Assembly (NCBI RefSeq): GCF_018531425.1 | Contig: NZ_JAHBOI010000004.1 | Location: forward strand, 62,001 to 126,000 | Length of the DNA: 64,000 nucleotides | Direction of reading: 5' to 3' | Source of the DNA: Paenarthrobacter sp. DKR-5 | Lineage (GTDB): Bacteria; Actinomycetota; Actinomycetes; Actinomycetales; Micrococcaceae | In this document: one piece after another, positions 38,594 to 47,018 of the stretch | Layout: each line of letters begins with the position of its first letter | Numbering within the stretch: position 1 is the stretch's first letter | Translations under genes and position numbers: made by a program | Notes under the pieces: generated by a model | What the model was told of the DNA's origin: nothing | Seen by the model: the letters and a program-made list of their open reading frames with translations, nothing else | Databases searched by the model: none

Positions 38594-40363
38594 ATGCGTT
38601 TGGGACGTATTTCCAAGGCTCTCGGTGTCGCGGCAGTCGCCGCGCTCGCCCTGAGCGCCTGCGCTGGCAACTCGGGCGGAACTTCTTCGTCCAGCGCCGC
38701 TGCGGCAAAGTCCGGCGGAACCGCAACGGTCGTCGAGGTGAACGCGTTCAACACGTTCAACTCGAACACCGCTGACGGCAACACGGACATCAACTCGAAG
38801 GTGGCCTACCCCACCCACTCGAGCTTCTACTACATCGACAACAAGCTGAACGTCGTCCACAACGACAAGTTCGGCAAGTTCGAGAAGATCTCTGACAACC
38901 CGCTGACCGTCAAGTACACGATCAACGATGGCGTCAAGTGGTCCGACGGCGCACCCGTTGACGCTTCCGACATGATCCTGCAGTGGGCAGTCGCTTCGGG
39001 CTACTACAACGACGCCGACGCGACGGGCAAGAAGGGCACCTCCTACTTCTCCTACGCGGGCGACACCACCGGCCTGGGCCTGACCAGCTTCCCGGAGATC
39101 GGTGACAACAACCGCTCCATCACGATCAAGTACTCCAAGCCGTTCGCCGACTGGGAAATCGCCCTCGACATGAGCGCCGCGATTCCGGCCCACGTGCTGG
39201 CCCAGAAGGCCGGCCTGAAGGACAGCCAGGCGTTCATCGACCTGCTCAAGGGCCTGCCGAAGGGTGACCCGAAGGCTCCGAAGCCCGCAAACGCGCAGCT
39301 GAAGAAGATGGCTGATTTCTTCAACACCGGCTTTGACACGAAGACGCTGCCCAGCGACCCGTCGCTGTACCTCTCCGACGGCCCGTACATCGTCAAGAGC
39401 ATGACGCCGGACCAGTCGCTGACCATGGTTCGCAACAAGGACTACAACTGGGGCCCGACGCCGAGCTTGGACGAAATCACCGTCCGCTACATCGGTGACT
39501 CGGCCGCCCAGGTCCAGGCGCTGAAGAACGGCGAGGCGGACATTGTCTCCCCGCAGGCTTCCTCCGACACCGTCGAGCAGCTCAAGGCCATCCAGGGCGT
39601 CACGGTGGATCAGGGCAACCAGCTTGCCTACGACCACCTGGACCTGAACTTCTCCGGCCCGCTGAAGGACCTCAACGTCCGCCAGGCGTTCATGAAGACC
39701 GTTCCGCGCCAGGACATCGTCGACAAGATCATCAAGAAGCTGGACCCGAACGCCAAGCCGCTCGACTCCCAGATCTTCGTCCCGCAGCAGGCTTCCTACG
39801 CTGACTCGGTCAAGAGCAACGGCTCGGCTGACTACCAGTCCGTGGACATCGATGGAGCCAAGAAGCTCCTCAACGGTGCCACGCCGACGATCAAGATCAT
39901 GTACAACAAGGACAACCCCAACCGTGTTGACGCGTTCTCGTTGATCCGCGAGTCGGCCACGAAGGCCGGCTTCAAGATCGTCGACGGCGGCCTGGGCAAG
40001 TCCGACTGGGGCAAGGCCCTGGGCGACGGCAGCTACGACGCCACCATCTTCGGCTGGATCAACCCGGGCGTCGGTGTCTCCGGCATCCCGCAGATCTTCA
40101 AGACCGGCAACGGCTCGAACTTCAACAAGTTCTCCGACCCGGCTGCCGACCAGCTGATGGACAAGCTGATCCAGACCACGGACAAGACCCAGCAGAATGA
40201 CCTGGAGAAGCAGATCGACCAGAAGATCTGGGCTTCGGGCTACGGCCTGCCGCTGTTCCAGTCCGTGAACGTGGACGCTTACAGCGACCGCATCACCGGC
40301 GTGAAGCTCATGCCGAACCAGACCGGCGTGTGGTGGAACTTCTGGGAGTGGGCTGCCAAGTAG
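38594..40363 (+). CDS. oppA: Oligopeptide ABC transporter substrate-binding lipoprotein
   Basis: A 589-residue SBP_bac_5 family protein. Signal peptide with lipobox (VAALALSAC, Cys at about residue 23), then a Ser/Gly linker and the binding domain: VKYTINDGVKWSDGAPVDAS, LSDGPYIVKSMTPDQSLTMV, NVRQAFMKTVPRQDIVDKII and a C-terminal WNFWEWAAK. The ATG has GGAGGCGG upstream. It captures peptides for the permeases encoded next. A strong hairpin follows the stop, so oppA is probably more abundant than the downstream genes. Confidence 0.93.
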   Translation: MRLGRISKALGVAAVAALALSACAGNSGGTSSSSAAAAKSGGTATVVEVNAFNTFNSNTADGNTDINSKVAYPTHSSFYYIDNKLNVVHNDKFGKFEKISDNPLTVKYTINDGVKWSDGAPVDASDMILQWAVASGYYNDADATGKKGTSYFSYAGDTTGLGLTSFPEIGDNNRSITIKYSKPFADWEIALDMSAAIPAHVLAQKAGLKDSQAFIDLLKGLPKGDPKAPKPANAQLKKMADFFNTGFDTKTLPSDPSLYLSDGPYIVKSMTPDQSLTMVRNKDYNWGPTPSLDEITVRYIGDSAAQVQALKNGEADIVSPQASSDTVEQLKAIQGVTVDQGNQLAYDHLDLNFSGPLKDLNVRQAFMKTVPRQDIVDKIIKKLDPNAKPLDSQIFVPQQASYADSVKSNGSADYQSVDIDGAKKLLNGATPTIKIMYNKDNPNRVDAFSLIRESATKAGFKIVDGGLGKSDWGKALGDGSYDATIFGWINPGVGVSGIPQIFKTGNGSNFNKFSDPAADQLMDKLIQTTDKTQQNDLEKQIDQKIWASGYGLPLFQSVNVDAYSDRITGVKLMPNQTGVWWNFWEWAAK

Positions 40364-40383
40364 CACCTGCAAGAGTTCTGTTG

Positions 40384-40436
40384 CGCTAGCACAAGGCGCT
40401 GGGACCGTGGTTTTTGGTCCCAGCGCCTTCCTAGCG
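40384..40436 (+). terminator. Hairpin between oppA and oppB
   Basis: Perfect 14-bp stem AAGGCGCTGGGACC (40393-40406) paired with 40416-40429 around a 9-base loop, extended by an outer 6-bp stem CGCTAG/CTAGCG (40384-40389, 40431-40436). Could be a (partial) terminator that reduces downstream expression. Confidence 0.8.
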
Positions 40437-40562
40437 TCCACACGCATAACGGTGCACCGGCACGGCTCCGCGACCCACCGGACGGGCGCCGGCCCGGTGC
40501 ACTAAGCTATCTGCGATATTCCGGGAAGAACCCCGGGACCTTTCTAACGAGGTTTTATAACT

Positions 40563-42104
40563 ATGGTGACCTACATCGTTCGGCGGCTTATCACCGCCGT
40601 CCTGATCCTGCTCGGCGCATCGTTCGTCGTGTATATCCTCACTGCGGCCTCGGGGGATCCGCTGCAGGAGTACCGGGGGAGCAACCTGCCCAACGTGGCC
40701 GACCTGATCAAGGCGCGGACCCAGTTGCTGGACCTGGACACTCCCGCGCCTCTGCGCTACTTCAAATGGCTCGCCGGTGCCGGCGGCTGCCTCATTCCAT
40801 TCGCCGGAAGCTGCGATCTCGGCAAGAACCTCGCCGGCCAGCCCGTGACGGCGGCCCTGGGCCAGGCGATGACCCAAACTCTTGGCCTGGTGACGGCCGC
40901 GATCATCCTGGCGGTTCTGGTCGGTGTGTTCCTCGGCATCATCACAGCCCTGCGCCAGTACAGCGCGCTCGACTACGGCGTGACGTTCATGGCCTTCCTG
41001 TTCTTCTCCCTGCCGATCTTCTGGGTCGCCGTGTTGCTGAAGGAATACGGCGCCATTGACTTCAACAACTTCCTGCGGGACCCGCAAATACCGCTGCTGA
41101 CAGCCTTGACCATCGGCCTGGTGGTCGCCGTCCTTGCGTGGATCATTTCCGGCGGCGCAGTGAAGCGCCGCGCGGTCAGCGCCGCCGCGGCTTTCGTCGT
41201 CGTCACGGCCGTCCTGCTCTACCTCTCGGTCACCAACTGGTTCCGTTCGCCCGGCCTCGGACCGGTGGTCATCCTGATCGCCGGCGCCGCGATTGCCTTC
41301 GGCGTCACGCTGCTCTCGGCTGGCCTGAAGAACCGCAAGGCGCTGTACTCCGCGCTGATCACCGTGGGCCTTGGCATCATCGCCTACTACAGCGTGCAGG
41401 GACTGCTGGACCAGGCCACCCCGCTGATGATCGTGCTGCTGGCCATCGCCACCGTCCTCGTCGGTGCCGCGGTGGGATACTTCATGGGCGGTTACGACCG
41501 CGGGCAGAACATGCGCGCCGGCGGCATTACCGCTTTCCTCATCGGTGTCCTGATCGTCGCGGACAAGTACATGCAGAACTGGCCGGACTACTTCAACAAC
41601 GGCCGCGTCCGGGGCCGGCCGATCGCCACGATCGGTGCGGCCACCCCGAACCTCAACGGTGATTACTGGGTCAGCGGGCTGGACGCATTCACGCACCTGA
41701 TTCTTCCGACCGTTGCGCTGGTGCTCATCTCGCTCGCCAGCTACACGCGGTTCACCCGGTCCTCGATGCTCGAGATCATGAACATGGACTACATCCGCAC
41801 CGCCAGGGCGAAGGGCCTGAGCGAGCGCACCGTCGTGATGCGCCACGCCTTCCGCAACGCCCTGATCCCGATCGCCACCGTCGTCGCTTTCGACATCGGC
41901 GGGCTGATCGGCGGCGCCGTGATCACGGAAACGGTGTTCGCCATCCCGGGTATGGGCGTGCTGTTCTTCGACGGCATTTCGCACGTCGACCCCAATCCGG
42001 TGATGGGTGTCTTCATTGTCACCGCCATCACCGCGATGGTTTTCAATCTCATTGCGGACCTCGTGTACTCCGCACTCGACCCGCGCGTAAGGGTGAAGTC
42101 ATGA
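40563..42104 (+). CDS. oppB: Oligopeptide ABC transporter permease with extra membrane insertion (OppB-like)
   Basis: A 513-residue permease, about 180 longer than typical OppB/DppB. It has the usual N-terminal helix (YIVRRLITAVLILLGASFVV) and ends with the BPD_transp_1 core (HLILPTVALVLISLASYTRF, EIMNMDYIRTARAKGLSERT, ETVFAIPGMGVLFFDGI). Between residues about 175 and 345 six further hydrophobic helices are visible, with no counterpart in canonical OppB. The ATG has GAGG about 10 bases upstream, and the stop overlaps oppC (ATGA). Confidence 0.93.
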   Translation: MVTYIVRRLITAVLILLGASFVVYILTAASGDPLQEYRGSNLPNVADLIKARTQLLDLDTPAPLRYFKWLAGAGGCLIPFAGSCDLGKNLAGQPVTAALGQAMTQTLGLVTAAIILAVLVGVFLGIITALRQYSALDYGVTFMAFLFFSLPIFWVAVLLKEYGAIDFNNFLRDPQIPLLTALTIGLVVAVLAWIISGGAVKRRAVSAAAAFVVVTAVLLYLSVTNWFRSPGLGPVVILIAGAAIAFGVTLLSAGLKNRKALYSALITVGLGIIAYYSVQGLLDQATPLMIVLLAIATVLVGAAVGYFMGGYDRGQNMRAGGITAFLIGVLIVADKYMQNWPDYFNNGRVRGRPIATIGAATPNLNGDYWVSGLDAFTHLILPTVALVLISLASYTRFTRSSMLEIMNMDYIRTARAKGLSERTVVMRHAFRNALIPIATVVAFDIGGLIGGAVITETVFAIPGMGVLFFDGISHVDPNPVMGVFIVTAITAMVFNLIADLVYSALDPRVRVKS

Positions 42105-43189
42105 CGCAACCGACACAGGACATTGAACTGGCCGCCGAGGAAGCGGAGCGCGCAAGCGCTCCGGCCGCGGGCATCGAGCCGGTCCTCGAGGCGAAGGGCC
42201 TCAGCCAGGGCCAGATTGTGCGCAAGCGCTTCTTCGGCCACACCGGCGCGATGGTCGGGCTCGTTGCCTTCGTGCTGATCTTCCTGCTGGCCTTCTCGGC
42301 ATCGGGTATCGGCCCGATTCCGGGCTGGTGGAAGTACAGCTTCACCGACGTCTCTTCGCTGGTCAACGACGGCGCCCCCACCGTCACCGGCCCCTTCAGC
42401 TGGGGCGAGCACCCCTTCGGTCAGGACCGCATCGGCCGCGACTTGTTCGCGATGACAATGCGCGGCACCGAGCAGTCGATCATGATCATGTTCATCATCG
42501 GTCTGCTCGCCGGGCTCATCGGCGTCGTCATCGGCTCCCTGTCCGGTTACTTCCGGGGCTGGGTCGAAGCGGTGCTGATGCGCCTGACCGACGTCATCAT
42601 CATCGTTCCGCTGCTGCTGCTGGCGGCCGTCCTGGGCCAGATCGCGGCGAACAAGGGCGCGGGCACGTTCCTCGGCTACATCGCCAACAACTTCGGCGTC
42701 GCGCTGCTGGGCATCCTGATCGGCTGCGCGGCCTGGCCCAGCCTGGCCCGCGTGGTCCGCGGCGAGTTCCTGTCCCTGCGCGAGCGTGAGTTCGTGGATG
42801 CGGCCCGCATCTCCGGGGCCTCCAACACCCGCATCATCTTCAAGCACATCCTTCCGAACGCCGTCGGCGTCGTGATCGTCAACGTCACGCTGCTGATGTC
42901 CTCGGCCATCCTGCTGGAGACGGCGCTGAGCTACCTCGGCGTCGGTGTGCACCCGCCGGACACGTCCCTGGGTCTGCTCATTTCGCAGAACCAGCAGGCA
43001 TTCTCGACGCGGCCGTGGCTGTTCTGGTTCCCGGGTCTGTTCATCATCCTGATCTGCCTGAGCATCAACTTCATCGGCGATGGCCTGCGCGACGCGTTCG
43101 ACCCGCGCCAGAAGAAGTTCAACTCCAAGAAAGCCAAGGACTCACGGGCGACGGCGGCGAAGCCGGCCGCGGAGACCGCAGGCGCCTGA
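42101..43189 (+). CDS. oppC: Oligopeptide ABC transporter permease (OppC-like)
   Basis: A 362-residue second permease. A polar N-terminus (about 1-45) precedes the first helix (MVGLVAFVLIFLLAFSASGI); then comes the conserved HPFGQDRIGRDLFAMTMRGT typical of OppC and a BPD_transp_1 core with EREFVDAARISGASNTRIIF and LLMSSAILLETALSYLGVGV. Overlaps oppB by 4 bp. The next plus-strand gene encodes the fused ATPases, after an antisense gene. Confidence 0.93.
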   Translation: MTQPTQDIELAAEEAERASAPAAGIEPVLEAKGLSQGQIVRKRFFGHTGAMVGLVAFVLIFLLAFSASGIGPIPGWWKYSFTDVSSLVNDGAPTVTGPFSWGEHPFGQDRIGRDLFAMTMRGTEQSIMIMFIIGLLAGLIGVVIGSLSGYFRGWVEAVLMRLTDVIIIVPLLLLAAVLGQIAANKGAGTFLGYIANNFGVALLGILIGCAAWPSLARVVRGEFLSLREREFVDAARISGASNTRIIFKHILPNAVGVVIVNVTLLMSSAILLETALSYLGVGVHPPDTSLGLLISQNQQAFSTRPWLFWFPGLFIILICLSINFIGDGLRDAFDPRQKKFNSKKAKDSRATAAKPAAETAGA

Positions 43190-43224
43190 TGGCTTCGGTC
43201 GCCGCTGTGCCGGCGGGCGGTCGT

Positions 43225-43851
43225 CTAAAGGTAAACGACCGCCGCGCTGGCCGCTGCCAGTACGACGCCGGCCGCGATCTGCAGCCAGTTCCAGCGCACG
43301 TGCACCGGGGTGGTTTCGGCCTCGCCGGCGAGCAGGGACCCGTCTGCGCTCTTGCGCTCCCAGCGGTCCCTCACCAGCCGGGCTGCCTGGCCGGAGTCCG
43401 TGTGGGAGAGATCCCCGGGGCGCACGGACCGGGCGGGACCGTAGGTGGTCTCGGGAAGGTTGCGCAGGTTCTCGCGGCGGGCGCTCATGGTGCCCAGAAT
43501 GCCCGGTGCCGGCGCGGCCCAGGCCACGTAGCGGCGGCCCGGGGTCACCAGGGTCAGCGCGTGCTTGGTGTCCACTGTCACCAGGGCGGCCCACGGCACG
43601 CTGATGGTCCGCAGCGGGTTGCGCAGGACGACGTCCTGCTCGGCCACAATGACGGCCGGGTGCCAGAAGAGCGCCCAGCCTGCGTAGGCCAGCAGGAGCA
43701 GCGGCCACACGCTCCAGAGCCCGGCGACGCCGTGGCTGGCCAGCGTGAGCACCAGCCCCGCGGCGGCGATCAGCCAGCAGAGGCCGGCGAGCCAACGGCT
43801 CGACCGCGCTGTGAAAATACTTACCCCGGCGTCATGCTGCTTCGCGCTCAT
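43225..43851 (-). CDS. PH-domain-like membrane protein
   Basis: A 208-residue protein antisense between oppC and the fused ATPase gene. Two N-terminal helices (about 18-60) lead into a stretch resembling bacterial PH (YdbT/YdbS-like) domains: VIVAEQDVVLRNPLRTISVP, then LTLVTPGRRYVAWAAPAPG, and a C-terminal helix (about 187-208). Probably membrane-anchored at both ends. No link to peptide transport is known; conservation in this position would be needed to claim one. Confidence 0.75.
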   Translation of the reverse strand: MSAKQHDAGVSIFTARSSRWLAGLCWLIAAAGLVLTLASHGVAGLWSVWPLLLLAYAGWALFWHPAVIVAEQDVVLRNPLRTISVPWAALVTVDTKHALTLVTPGRRYVAWAAPAPGILGTMSARRENLRNLPETTYGPARSVRPGDLSHTDSGQAARLVRDRWERKSADGSLLAGEAETTPVHVRWNWLQIAAGVVLAAASAAVVYL

Positions 43852-43930
43852 GACCCCAATATTTCAGGATCCCGCGCGACTTCACTAATCATCGAAGCGC
43901 GCCGGGACCGGGTGGAAGGAACCAAGAACA

Positions 43931-45757
43931 ATGACTGAGAACCTCAGCGCGGAGCGCGCAGGCGGACGCCGGGCAGCCGGCACCCCGGTGCTCGAGGTCC
44001 GTGACCTCAGCGTCGACTTCGGCGTGGACAAAAAGTGGGTCCCGGCGGCAATGAACCTCAACTACGAGGTGCGCGCCGGCGAGGTGCTTGCCATCGTGGG
44101 CGAATCCGGCTCCGGCAAGAGCGCCAGCTCCATGGCGCTGCTGGGCCTGCTTCCCTCGAACAGCCGCGTGACCGGCAGCGTGAAGCTGGGCGGCAAGGAA
44201 CTGCTGGGCGCCTCGGGCTCGGCGATCCGGCAGGTCCGCGGCAAGGACGTCGCGGTGATCTTCCAGGAGCCGATGACGGCGCTGAACCCGGTGTACACCG
44301 TCGGCTTCCAGATCGTGGAGACCCTGCGCCTGCACAACGCGATCTCGCCGGATGAGGCCAAGGACCGCGCGATGCGGATGCTGGAGCTGGTGGAGCTGCC
44401 GGACCCGGAGAAGGCCTTCCGGTCCTACCCGCACCAGCTCTCCGGCGGCCAGCGCCAGCGCGCCATGATCGCGCAGTCGCTCTCCTGCGACCCGAAGCTG
44501 CTGATCGCCGATGAGCCGACGACGGCGCTGGATGTCACCGTGCAGGCGGAAATCCTGGACCTGATGCGCAACCTGCGGAACAAGCTCGACAGCGCCATCG
44601 TGCTCATCACGCATGACATGGGCGTCGTCGCGGACCTCGCTGACCGTATCGCCGTCATGCGCCGCGGCGTCATTGTGGAGACGGGCACCGCCCATGAAAT
44701 CTTCAACAACCCGCAGCACGAGTACACGCAGGCCCTGCTCGCAGCGGTGCCGCACCTCGGCCAGGGCGCCGGCGAGGACGAAGTGGATGTGACGGCGGCG
44801 CTGGCCGCCGCCACCCACGCCGACCTCACCGGCGTCGACCATGAGGAGCTGCTCCGACGCGAGCGGGACAATGAGGAGGCGCTGCGCCACACTGCCGAGG
44901 AAGCCGCGCGGGCCAAGGGTACCCCGGTGCTGGAGCTGGTCGACGTCGCCATCGAGTACCCGAAGCAGGGCCGGGTCCCTGCCTTCCGTGCGGTGGAGGG
45001 CGCGAACCTGGCCATCTACCCGGGCGAGGTCGTCGGCCTCGTGGGTGAATCCGGCTCCGGCAAGACCACCATCGGCCGGGCCGCCGTCGGTCTGCTCCCG
45101 GTGGCCGACGGCAGCCTCAAGGTGGTCGGGCAGGACATCGGCAGCCTGAAGACCAACTCGAAGGAACTGCACGCCCTGCGCCGCCAGGTGGGCATGGTCT
45201 TCCAGGACCCGTCGTCGTCGCTGAACCCTCGGCTGCCGATCGGCGAGAGCATCGGGGAACCGATGTTCCTGGCCGGCGTGGCCAAGGGGGCCGCCCTGCA
45301 GCAGCGGATCGAGGGTCTGCTGGACCAGGTGGAGCTGCCGCGCAGCTACCGCAACCGGTACCCCCACGAGCTCTCCGGCGGCCAGAAGCAACGGGTGGGC
45401 ATCGCCCGCGCGTTGTCGCTGAAGCCGAAGCTGATGGTGGCGGACGAGCCGACGTCGGCGCTGGATGTCTCGGTGCAGGCCAAGGTCCTGGAGCTGTTCC
45501 AGGCGCTGCAGCGCGAACTGGGCTTCGCCTGCCTGTTCGTCACGCACGACCTCGCCGTCATCGACGTGCTTTCGGACCGGATCTGCGTGATGCAGCGCGG
45601 CCGGATCGTGGAGCAGGGCACCCGGGACCAGATCCTGCGCCAGCCGAAGGAAGCGTACACGCAGCGCCTGCTGGCGGCCGTGCCGCTGCCGGACCCGGAG
45701 AAGCAGCGCGAACGCCGCGAGCTGCGCGCCCAGCTGCTGGCGACCGCCGCCGAATAG
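43931..45757 (+). CDS. oppD: Oligopeptide ABC transporter, fused ATP-binding protein (OppD-OppF)
   Basis: A 608-residue protein with two complete ABC ATPase domains joined in tandem. Domain 1 (about 15-265): Walker A GESGSGKSAS, signature LSGGQRQR, Walker B LLIADEPTTALD. Domain 2 (about 325-585): [29 protein letters not shown]. Each is followed by an OppD/F-type C-terminal helix region. It supplies both ATPases for the oppBC pore. It is followed by a long hairpin shared with the convergent hydrolase gene. Confidence 0.94.
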   Translation: MTENLSAERAGGRRAAGTPVLEVRDLSVDFGVDKKWVPAAMNLNYEVRAGEVLAIVGESGSGKSASSMALLGLLPSNSRVTGSVKLGGKELLGASGSAIRQVRGKDVAVIFQEPMTALNPVYTVGFQIVETLRLHNAISPDEAKDRAMRMLELVELPDPEKAFRSYPHQLSGGQRQRAMIAQSLSCDPKLLIADEPTTALDVTVQAEILDLMRNLRNKLDSAIVLITHDMGVVADLADRIAVMRRGVIVETGTAHEIFNNPQHEYTQALLAAVPHLGQGAGEDEVDVTAALAAATHADLTGVDHEELLRRERDNEEALRHTAEEAARAKGTPVLELVDVAIEYPKQGRVPAFRAVEGANLAIYPGEVVGLVGESGSGKTTIGRAAVGLLPVADGSLKVVGQDIGSLKTNSKELHALRRQVGMVFQDPSSSLNPRLPIGESIGEPMFLAGVAKGAALQQRIEGLLDQVELPRSYRNRYPHELSGGQKQRVGIARALSLKPKLMVADEPTSALDVSVQAKVLELFQALQRELGFACLFVTHDLAVIDVLSDRICVMQRGRIVEQGTRDQILRQPKEAYTQRLLAAVPLPDPEKQRERRELRAQLLATAAE

Positions 45758-45809
45758 GGCCCCGCGGCCCGGCTGGCCGGGGTCTGCGGCAACGCGCTCA
45801 GCTGCCGTT

Positions 45810-45849
45810 CCGGACATCCGCCGGTGACTATCCACCGGCGGATGTCCGG
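45810..45849. terminator. Bidirectional hairpin terminator
   Basis: Perfect 17-bp stem (from 45810, CCGGACATCCGCCGGTG, against 45833-45849) with a 6-base loop, lying between two convergent genes. No U-tract. Confidence 0.85.
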
Positions 45850-45905
45850 GCAAGCGGCAATTCTGCGCCGGGGCCTGCGCACCGTGCCGCGGCGCTGCGG
45901 CCAGC

Positions 45906-46772
45906 TCACTTGGAGGCCGGAGCCGCCTTGAGGTCCGCGGCGGTGAGGCCAAGGCCGGCGAGCCGGGAGGCGAGCACGCCGGCGAGCTTTTCGTGGCCGG
46001 AAAGTTTCAGGTGCACACCGTCCGCCAAGTCGTTCACGGCATCGTAGCGGGTCAGCCAGTCGCCGGCGCTGACGAACGGAATGTGGCGGGCCTGCGCGTA
46101 GGACTGCAGCAACGCGTCCACCTCGCTGCGACGGCCCCCGCCGGCATAGGAACCCCTGGCCAGCGTGCCCACCATCGCGAACCGCGCCTTGGGATAGCTC
46201 TGCCGCAGGTCGCGCAGGAGGCGGTCCGCGTTCGCGACGATCTGCGCGTCGGTGGCCCCGCGTGCGGCGTCGTTCCCGCCGCCTTCGATCACCACCAGCG
46301 GGGGATTGCCGAAAGGAACCATCCAGTTCCCGCGCTCAAGCGCGTCGGCGTAGTTGCCCACGGTGCCGTTGGCCGCGACGTACCCGGTGCCGCCGCGGCC
46401 CGCGAAGACCACCTTGTACCCGACCTGGCGCAGCGCGGTGCGCGGCCAGGTGGAGGTGCCGGGGACACCTGCAGCCCCTTCGGACTGGGAATCGCCGATC
46501 AGCACCGCTGTGGACCTGATGTCCGGCTCGACGAGTTCCAGCCGTCCGGTGGCCGGGTCACGGAACGTCTGCCGGTCCACCGCCGAACTCACGCGCAGCG
46601 AACGGTTGCTGCCCGCCATGCCGGCCGCTTGGGGCTGGCCGGGAACAGCGGCCGCGACCGGCTGCACGGGCGGGGAGCCAGCCTCGGCGCCGGCCCGGGA
46701 GCACCCGGTCGCGAGGAGGGTGAGCACCAAAGCCGGGGCTGCCAGGCGGGCCAGGGCCGCGGCTTTGTGCAT
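45906..46772 (-). CDS. SGNH/GDSL-hydrolase lipoprotein
   Basis: A 288-residue secreted esterase-like protein. A signal peptide ends in the lipobox LLATGC (Cys at about residue 24). Catalytic blocks: AVLIGDSQSEGAAG (Ser nucleophile in GDSQ), RGGTGY, VVIEGGGNDAARG (oxyanion Asn), and DGVHLKLSGHEKL with the catalytic Asp and His. SGNH proteins act on acyl esters of envelope polymers or lipids; the substrate is not known. It is convergent with the oppDF gene. Confidence 0.88.
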   Translation of the reverse strand: MHKAAALARLAAPALVLTLLATGCSRAGAEAGSPPVQPVAAAVPGQPQAAGMAGSNRSLRVSSAVDRQTFRDPATGRLELVEPDIRSTAVLIGDSQSEGAAGVPGTSTWPRTALRQVGYKVVFAGRGGTGYVAANGTVGNYADALERGNWMVPFGNPPLVVIEGGGNDAARGATDAQIVANADRLLRDLRQSYPKARFAMVGTLARGSYAGGGRRSEVDALLQSYAQARHIPFVSAGDWLTRYDAVNDLADGVHLKLSGHEKLAGVLASRLAGLGLTAADLKAAPASK

Positions 46773-47018
46773 GTGTTTCTCCTGTTGCCTTCCGGTGTGT
46801 CACAAGAACTATGCGGCATGCACCCCTGAAACGCCAGAGCCGACGGGGTGCGGCGCTGGTCACAATCCGGTCTCGCGGCGCCGGGGTATCGACGGCTCAT
46901 TTAGGCCATTTTTTGGGCACGCCGTAGAATAGAGGTATACGCCTGCGCCCGGGCCCTCTTTCATGAGCCCTCCATTTGAGCTTCACCACCGAATCCACAC
47001 CGAATTGAGTCATTACGC

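Noticed and set aside
38312-40447. A long minus-strand open frame antisense to oppA
   Set aside because: oppA has a signal peptide, binding-domain motifs and a ribosome site; the antisense frame lacks any domain.
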